Shown here piece after piece: positions 50,201-59,200 of a stretch of 64,000 nucleotides of DNA. The stretch is from Stomoxys calcitrans. Taxonomy: Eukaryota > Arthropoda > Insecta > Diptera > Muscidae. The stretch spans positions 195,314,598 to 195,378,597 of the forward strand of contig NC_081552.1 of the NCBI RefSeq assembly GCF_963082655.1, given 5' to 3'. The notes beneath the pieces are model-generated. The model was not told the origin of the DNA, made no database searches, and saw only the letters and a program-made list of their open reading frames with translations. The position numbers and the translations under genes were made by a program. How positions within the stretch are numbered: position 1 is the first letter of the stretch; each line of letters opens with the position of its first letter.

Positions 50201-53200
50201 TATATAGAAAGCTTTTGAGACATTGCCTAGGGCAGCATAACAACGTTGTGCAACTCTCAAGTTGCCATCTTCCATGGAGATGATGGCCAAATTATGCCAC
50301 ATTGCCTTGGCGGCTGGTTTGTCACCCAGTGTTTCGAGAAAATGTATGGCTCTACCAAAATCACTGTCATTAACTGCTGTACCAAATTCCACTAGACCTT
50401 CATCGAGTTGATAGGTGTGTTCAGTGGGCCCCTCCTGTGAGCAGACCATAGTTCGACCCTGTGCGATACATAAAAACAGTAATTAAGAAGTGAGAATAAA
50501 TGAGATAAGAAAATCCTACAAATAAAAGCCAAAGTATGTTTGTTTGGTCACAAAGACTAGAAATCACCTTAGCCGAATTTTTTGGCTGGTCTGAAAGATA
50601 TAATATCTGAAGGGGAGCTTACCCTCCCCCTTACCCAAACTTTATAAGTGGTATATAACGGATATGAATGGCCCGTTTAAAGCGAAATTTTGTTTGTATC
50701 CCAATGTACACCAACACGGCATTCGTAAGTATAAATTTGAAGTCAAGCGACCTGGGGGGAAGGCCCTACCCTAAATCCCACAAACGGACATTTTGACCTA
50801 CTGGGGCAATATGGATATCAAATGCCAGGTATTTGGGAGTAGAGAATCTGTGGCCGTCCAAATAAACATATGGACATGGACTCCCATATAGTCTCATAAA
50901 TGGTTGATCTTTGGGGATAAGGTAGAAATCAGAAAACCAAATTTGTGCGGAAGAGCCTGTGGGCCACGGCAGCCTCAACAAAAGCCCTACTCGGACAATT
51001 AGGTCGGTCGGATCAAAACTCAAATAGAGTGACTGAGACTTCCATTTTGTCTCATAAATAAAAGGTCTTTATCAGTAACATAGAAATCAGAAACCCAAAT
51101 TTTTGCGGAGGAGCCAGTGGGTCACGACAACCACAAAAAAGATCCTACTCGGACAATTAAAACGATCGGGACAGTACTAAAAGAAAAAGCCTTAGGGAAT
51201 GGAGTACGAACACATCAAAGTCAAAAAATCCAACCTTAGGTACTAAGATCACAGATACTAAGACCTCAGAAACAACGACTTAAGAATCTATTGTCTCAGA
51301 TTGTACAACACGATACAAAAATGTATCTTCTCAGTATTACGACTTTAGAATCTGGGTCCACAGAATCTATGACTTTAGCTTCAATAACCTAAGACGCTAT
51401 GACGATGAAGAATCAGATAACTCTGAAGAATCGACCTTCCATTCCATAACGTTAAATGTATAATCTTCGCATCTACGACCTCATAGAGTATAACCCAAAA
51501 ATCCACGACCTCCAAACCTTCAACTTCTGAAACTACGATATCAGAATCGATTACATCAAGATTTACAACATTAGAATGTATGACCTTCGAATCTGAGATT
51601 TGCAACTTTAATTCTATGACCTCAGCATCCAAAACCCCTTAAACTACGATGCGAAGAACAGAACAAACTTTGCAATCTCAGAATTTACGATTTGAGATCC
51701 TACGACGTCAGAATATACGATTTCAGAGCCTAGGATTTCAAGACCTATGATTTCATGACCTCAGAATCTACAACCCTTTAAACTACGATCTCAGAATTTA
51801 CGGCCTCTTAAACTACGATATCACAGCTAAGATCTTAGAATCTACAATACGATATCATAATCTGCGACCTTTAAATCTACGATCTTAGAGTCTAAGATAT
51901 TAGAACCTGTGAACCTTTAATCCTAGAATTTACGATTTTTGAATTTACGATCGTAGAACCTACGATCTTAAGACCTACGTTCTAAGAATCTACGATCTTA
52001 GAATCTACTATCTTTGAACCTATGATCTTAGAATCTACGATTTTAGAATATACAACCTTAGAACCTACGTTCTTAGAATTAACGACGTTAGAATCCACAA
52101 TATTTAAGGCAATGACCCAAAAATCTACGACCTTAGAATTTCAGAGCCTACGATCTCAGAATGTACGACCCCTTAAACTACGATCTCAATACTATGATCA
52201 TAGAATCCGCGACCTTAAAGTAAACAATATTACAATCCACGATCATAGAATTTATGATCTTAGAATCTACGATAGTAGAATCTACGATCTTAGAACCTAC
52301 GATTCTACAACCTACGATCCACGAATCTACGACCTTAGAATCTACGATTTTTGAACCTACGACCTTAGAATCTACGATTTTTTAATCTACAACTTCAGAA
52401 TCTACGTCCTTACAATTAACGACCTGAAAATCTACAACCTTTGAAGCTACGACCTAAAAATCTAAGATCTTATGATCTACAACCTAAGAATCTAAAATCT
52501 TAGGATCTACGACCTAAGAATCTAAGATCGAAGAGGATCTACGACCTTAGAATTTGCGACCTTAGCGTCTACGATCCTTGAATCTACGACTTAAGATGCT
52601 GCGACCTTAGAATCTGCGATCTTAGGATGTGCCACTTAAGAATCTGCGACCTTAGTATCGACGACCTTATAATTTAAGACCTTCGAACCTACGACCATCG
52701 AAATGACGACCTTAGAACCAACAACCTTAAAATCCAAGAATCTACGACCTTAGAATCTACAACTTAAGAGTCTACGAACTAAGAGTCTAGGACCTATGAG
52801 TCTGCGACCTATTAATCTACGACCTATGAGTCTACGAGCTATGAGTCGACGACCTATGAGTCTACCACCTAAGAATCTACGTGCGTAGAATCTACGACAT
52901 TAGAATCTACGATCTACGATCTTAGAACCATCGATCTTAGAATTTATGGCCTTAGAATCTAAAATTTTTCAATCTACGACCTATCAGTCTACAACCTTAG
53001 AATCTACCACCTTAAAATCAACGACCTTAAAATATACTCCTTAGAATCTACGTCCGTAGAATCTACGACATTAGAATCAACTATCTACGAATTTAGAATC
53101 TACGATCTTAGAACCTACGATCTTAATTTCTACAATCTTAGAATCTACGACCTAAGAATCTACGATCTAAGAATCTACGACCTAAGAATCTACGATTTAA

Positions 53201-56200
53201 GAATCTAAGATCTTAGGATCTACGACCTAAGAATCTAAAATCTTAGGATCTACGACCTAAAAATCTAAGATCTTAGGATCTACGACCTAAGAATCTAAGA
53301 TGTTAGGATCTACGGCCTAAGAATTTACGTCCTTAGAATCTACGATTTTAGAATCTACGATTTTAGAATCTACGATTTTAGAATCTACGATTTTAGAATC
53401 TACGATTTTAGAATCTACGACCTAAGAGACTACGACCTTAGAATCTAAGATCTTAGGATCTACGACTTAAGAATCTGCGACCTTAGCATCGACGACCTTA
53501 GAATCTACAACCTACGACCATCGAATTGGCGACCTTAAAAGAATCAACGATCTTAGCATCTATGACCTTAGATTCTACTACCTATGAGTCTACAACCTAA
53601 GAATCTATCACCTGCGTTCTTAGAAACTATTACCTTAGAATTTACGATTTTTTAATATACGACCTATCAGTCTATAACCTTAGAATCTACCACCTTTAAA
53701 TCTACGCCTTAGAATCTACGTCCGTAGAATCTACGATCTATGAATTTAGAATCTACGATTATAAAACCCACGATCTTAAAACCTACGATCTAAGAGTCCC
53801 CGATCTTAGAATCTATGATTTTTTAATCTATTTACAACCTATGAATCTTCGTCCTTAGAATTAACGACCTTTGATGGTACGACCTAACAATATACGACCC
53901 ATGAATTTAAGAATCTACGACATCTCTTAAATTCTTTATTTTGTCTTACACAAATCTCTTGGCTTCTGCTCTTAATAATACCTAAAGTACTTACCCCTTC
54001 CCGTATGACCTCCAAGACTTCACCTCGTATAGGCATCAGCGTTAAATGCTCAGGCAAATCGATGTTATACCAAATGGCCAAATTGTTATTGCTTTGTGCT
54101 ACCACCACATCACTTTGTGGCACCCATTGCACAAATGAGATGTTATTGAGAAGCGTTTGTTTTTTGCCCGTATAAATATCAATTAGTATGAGACGCATTT
54201 TCTTGTCACGAAATAGCAATTTGTGGGCTGTTTCACTAAGCTCGATCCAATCGATTTTTGTCTCATGATTAACTTGACCAATGACCATTTGGCTAATTAG
54301 GTCCACCACACAAATTGTTTTGGCATCCAAGAGGAAGGCCAGCTTTTTGTTATCTCTAGAAGAAAACGATGGGATAGAACGAGGAAAACTAGGATTATAA
54401 TCGATGAGTAGAAATATTATCACGTTTAGCACGGAATAGAATGACGGACAGAAAGACAGACGGATGGATAGACAGGCGGAAAGATGGACATGTGGAATGA
54501 CGGACAGACGGAAGGATGTACAGTCGAAAGAAGACAGACAGGCAGACGGATGGACGGACAGACGGATATACAGATGGCCACATGGAAAGACAAGTGTACA
54601 AACGGAAGGACGTACAATCGAACCGATATACAAACGGACGGACGAGAGATAAACGGAAATACATACAGACGGGCAGAACCGCAAATGCATAGACAGACGA
54701 ACAGACGGAGCGACAGACAGATAATCAGAGACACAGATAGGCAAATGGACGGACAGGCAGACGATAGAAGCGCAGACAGAAAGACACATGAATGGAAGGA
54801 CGGACAGACTGGCGTACAGCGGGAAGGACGTAAAGACGAAAGGACGATCAGACAGATAGAAGGATGGACATCCAGACGACAGGACGGACAGACGAGAAGA
54901 TAGAAGGACAGACAGACAAACCGGCAGAAAGGTAACATACAGACAGATGGACGGACAGACAGGCGGACAGTCAGGCAATACATGGACAGATGGAAGGATA
55001 GACAGATGGAAGGACGGACAGACAGAAGGATGGGCAAAAAGACAGACGGATGGGCAAAAAAAACAGACGAATGAATGGACCGATGGAGGACGCTCAGACA
55101 GAAGGACGGACAGACAGAAGGATGGACAAAAAGACAGGCGGATGGGCAAAAAAACTGACGAATCGATGGAGCGATGGAAGGACGGACAGACAAAAGGACG
55201 TACAGATGAAACGATGTACAGATAGAAGGACAGACGGGTCGACGGATGGACAGACAGACAAATGGATGGACGGATAGACAGATGGATGCATGGAAAGGCA
55301 GGCGTACAGACGGAAGGACGTACAAATGAAATGGCATACAAAAGGACGGACGAACATACGTAAGGACGGGGAGATCGACGGAAAGGCATACAGACGGGCA
55401 GAACCTCAAACCAACTGACAGTCGGAGAGACAGACAAATAGTCAGAGAGATGGACAGACGGATGGACAGATTGACGAGAGAAGCACAGGCAGTAAGACAG
55501 AAGGAAGGATGGACGGACGAATACGCTGGCTTACAGTGGGAAGGACGTACATGCGATAGGACGTACAGTAGAAACGACGTACAGACAGTCGGAGACAGTC
55601 GGAGAGACAGACAAATAGTCAGAGAGATGGACAGACGGATGGACAGATTGACGAGAGAAGCACAGGCAGTAAGACAGACGGAAGGATGGACGGACGAATA
55701 CGCTGGCTTACAGCGGGAAGGACGTACAGGCGATAGGACGTACAGTAGAAACGACGTACAGACCAAAGGACGAACAGACAGATAAACAGATGGATAGGCA
55801 GGCTTACATACGGAAGGACGTGCAGACGAATTGACTTACAAACGGACGGAGAATCAGGCGAAAGGACGGAGAGATAGACGGAAAAACATACAGACTGCAG
55901 GATGGACAGAAAGGTAGATCGAAAGACATACAAATGGGCAAAAAAGGTAAACGGACAGACGAACAGACAGAGAGACAGACAGATAGTCAAACATACAGAC
56001 AGGCAAATAGACGGGTAGACAGGTGTACAGCCAGACGATAGACGGACAGAAAGATAGATGGATGGATGAACAGCCGGTAGGACGGAAAGGTGGAAGAACG
56101 GGCAGACGGAAGGACGTACAGTCGAAAGGATGTAGAGATGGAAGGACATACAGGCCGACGGATGGACGAATAGACAAAAGGATGGAAGGACAGACGTACA

Positions 56201-59200
56201 GGCGGAAGGACGAATTGGGTTGCCCAAAAAGTAATTGCGGATTTTTTAAAAGAAGTAAATGCATTTTTAATAAAACTTAGAATGAACTTTAATCAAATAT
56301 ACTTTTTTTACACTTTTTTCTAAAGCAAGCTAAAAGTAACAGCTGATAACTGACAGAAGAAAGAATGCAATTACAGAGTCACAAGCTGTGAAAAAATTTG
56401 TCAACGCCGACTATATGAAAAATCCGCAATTACTTTTTGGGCAACTCAATACAATTAAAATGACATAAAAACGGACGGACGAACATACGGAAGGACGGAG
56501 AGATCAACAGAAAGATATACATACGGGCTGAACCGTAAACGCATAGGCAGACGAACAGATGGAGAGACAGACAGATATACAGATAGGCAAATGGACAGAC
56601 AGACACAGACAGTAAAACAGACGGATGGATGGATGGACGGACAGACTGGCGTACAGCGGGAAAAACATACAGAAAGATAGACGTATGGATAGACAGGCTT
56701 ACATAGGAAAGCACTTAGAGACAAATTGACCTACAACCGGACGGACAAACAGGCGAAAGGGCGTAGAGATAGACGGACGGACATACAGACGGCTGGACGG
56801 ACAGACAGGAAGATAGAAAGACCCACAGACAAACCGGCAGGAAAGTAAATGGAGGACAGACTGAGTGACAGACAGATAGTCAGACATACAGAGAGGCTGT
56901 GGATGGACAGACAGGACGGACAGAAAGACGGACGGATGGATGGACTGGTGGAAAAATGGACAGATAGAGAGACGGACAGATGGAAGGACGGACAGACGAA
57001 AGGATGTACAGATGGATGGTCAGGCAGATGGATGGTCGGAACGACAAACAGATGAACGATCAGACGGATAGACGCATGAAAGGACAGGCGTACAGACGGA
57101 AGGACGTAAAAACGAAAAGATATATAGACGGAAGGACTCACATAAGGAAGGACAAAGAGAACGACGGAAAGACATACAGATGGGCAGAACAGCAAAAGGA
57201 CAGACAGACAGACGATAGAGTACAAATAGTAAGACAGAGGGATAGATGGACGGACGGACAGACTGACGTACAGCGGACAGGAAGGACGTACAGACGAACA
57301 GACAGATAGAGGGATAGACAGGCGTACAGAGAAAAGGACATACAGACAAATTGATCTACAAACGGACGGACGAACAGGCAAAAAGACGGAAGGACATTCG
57401 GACGGCAGGACGGACAGACAGGTAGGTAGAAAGACAGACAGGTAAATAGAAAGCCAGACATACAGGCATACAGACGGAAGGACGTAAAAACGAAAAGACA
57501 TATAGACGGAACGACTAACATAAGGAAGGACGGAGAGAACGGCGGAAAGACATACAGATGGGCAGAACAGCAAAAGGACAGACAGACAGACGATAGAAGC
57601 ACAGACAGTAAGACATAGGGATGGATGGACAGACTGGCGTACAGCGGGATGGACGTACAAACGAAAGGACGAACAGACGTACGGACGGCAGGACGGACAG
57701 ACAGGTAGATAGAAAGACAGACAGACAGACAGTTAAATAGAATGCCAGACAGACAAACGGGCAGAAAGGTAAACGAACAGGCAGAGGAACATGTAGATAG
57801 TCAGACATACAGACAGGCGGACAGTTAGACGACAGACGGACAGAAAAGCAGGCGGATGGATGAACAAGAGGAAGGGCGGAGAAAAAGACAGACGGATTGA
57901 TGGAACGACGGACAGATGGAAGGACGTACAGTTGAAAAAACAGACAGGCTGACGGACAGACGAATAGATAGATGGACGCATGGAAAGACAGAAATACAAG
58001 CGGAAGGTCGTAAAAACGAAATGATGTACAAATGGACGAACGAACAAGCGGAAGGACGGAGAGATCGACGGTAGAGCATACAGACGAGTAAATCCGTGAA
58101 CGGACAGACAGATAGTCAGAGATAAAGACAGACGATAGAAGCGCAGACAGACGGATGGATGAAAGGACGGAAGGACGTATAGTTGGATGAACAGATAGGC
58201 CGACGGATGGACGGACAGACAAATGGACAGACGGATAGACAGATGGGCGCATGGGAAGACAGAAGTACAAGCGGAAGGACGTAAAAACGAAATGACATAC
58301 AAATGGACGGACTTACATACGAGAGGACAGAGCAGTCGACGGTAGGACACACAGACGGGCAGAACCACAAACGGACAGACAGACGAATAGACGGAGAGAT
58401 AGACATATAGTCAGAGATACAGACAGACGATAGAAGCGCAGACAGTAAGACAGACGGAAGAAGTATAGCTGAAAGGACAGACAAGCAGAACGATGGACGG
58501 ACAGACTGAAGGAATAACGATCAAAAATGTAAAGTTTATGCATGGGGTCTCAGGGCAATAATTTAAGCTATTAGAAACTATATGACAAATTTAGTATAAC
58601 CCCCATGCTGCAGTGAAGGAGTGCGAGTTTTTATTTTGCCGGCTAATGACAACTTTCAGTTCTTATGCTTACCTTGTAGTTCCTCGCTCGTTCAGGCGCA
58701 CCGATATCACATGGGGGTTAACAAATTCCGTTCTCACCGAACCCAAAATTTGTGGCTCCCCATATTCGACCAAACTCAATTCGCCCACGTTAAATATCAA
58801 ACAGACAGTGGGATTTTCAAAATAGAAACGCTCATGCCGACCTGAAGCTGTCCATGGCACCTCACTGACCAGATTCCTTGTGAGATCACACAATATAAGA
58901 GATTCCTCTGTGCGAGCCACCAAATAATTGTCCTTGCCCATAATACGCACATCATCGATTTCTAAACCCAACTGGGATTCAATGGTCATTTGTTCGTTGG
59001 GTTCTTGTAGCGAACGTACCAGCAATTGACTGGGTGCAACAAAAATTAATTCAAATTTATCCTGCCATATGGTGCGTTTCAACACTGATTCAAATATGAT
59101 AACAGCACCCGTCACACTTGACATGGCAAGTCTAAGGGTAGAACAAAGAGGAGAATTGTTATCATAGAATACAATTTCATTTTGGTAAAGAGTAAGGAAA

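Noticed and set aside
52022..52354. 110-codon frame with RIYDL pentapeptide repeats
   Set aside because: Translation of the 15-bp minisatellite. Every frame gives a pentapeptide repeat and there is no start or splice context.
53884..55437. 517-codon minus-strand frame rich in Ser, Cys, Pro and Val
   Set aside because: Only 53995-54355 is real (an IFT172 exon). The rest is antisense to the GACA array and stays open because of base composition.
54426..57660. Further long minus-strand frames (446, 309, 202 codons)
   Set aside because: Low-complexity translations of the GACA/GGAC array that differ between array units and have no domain.
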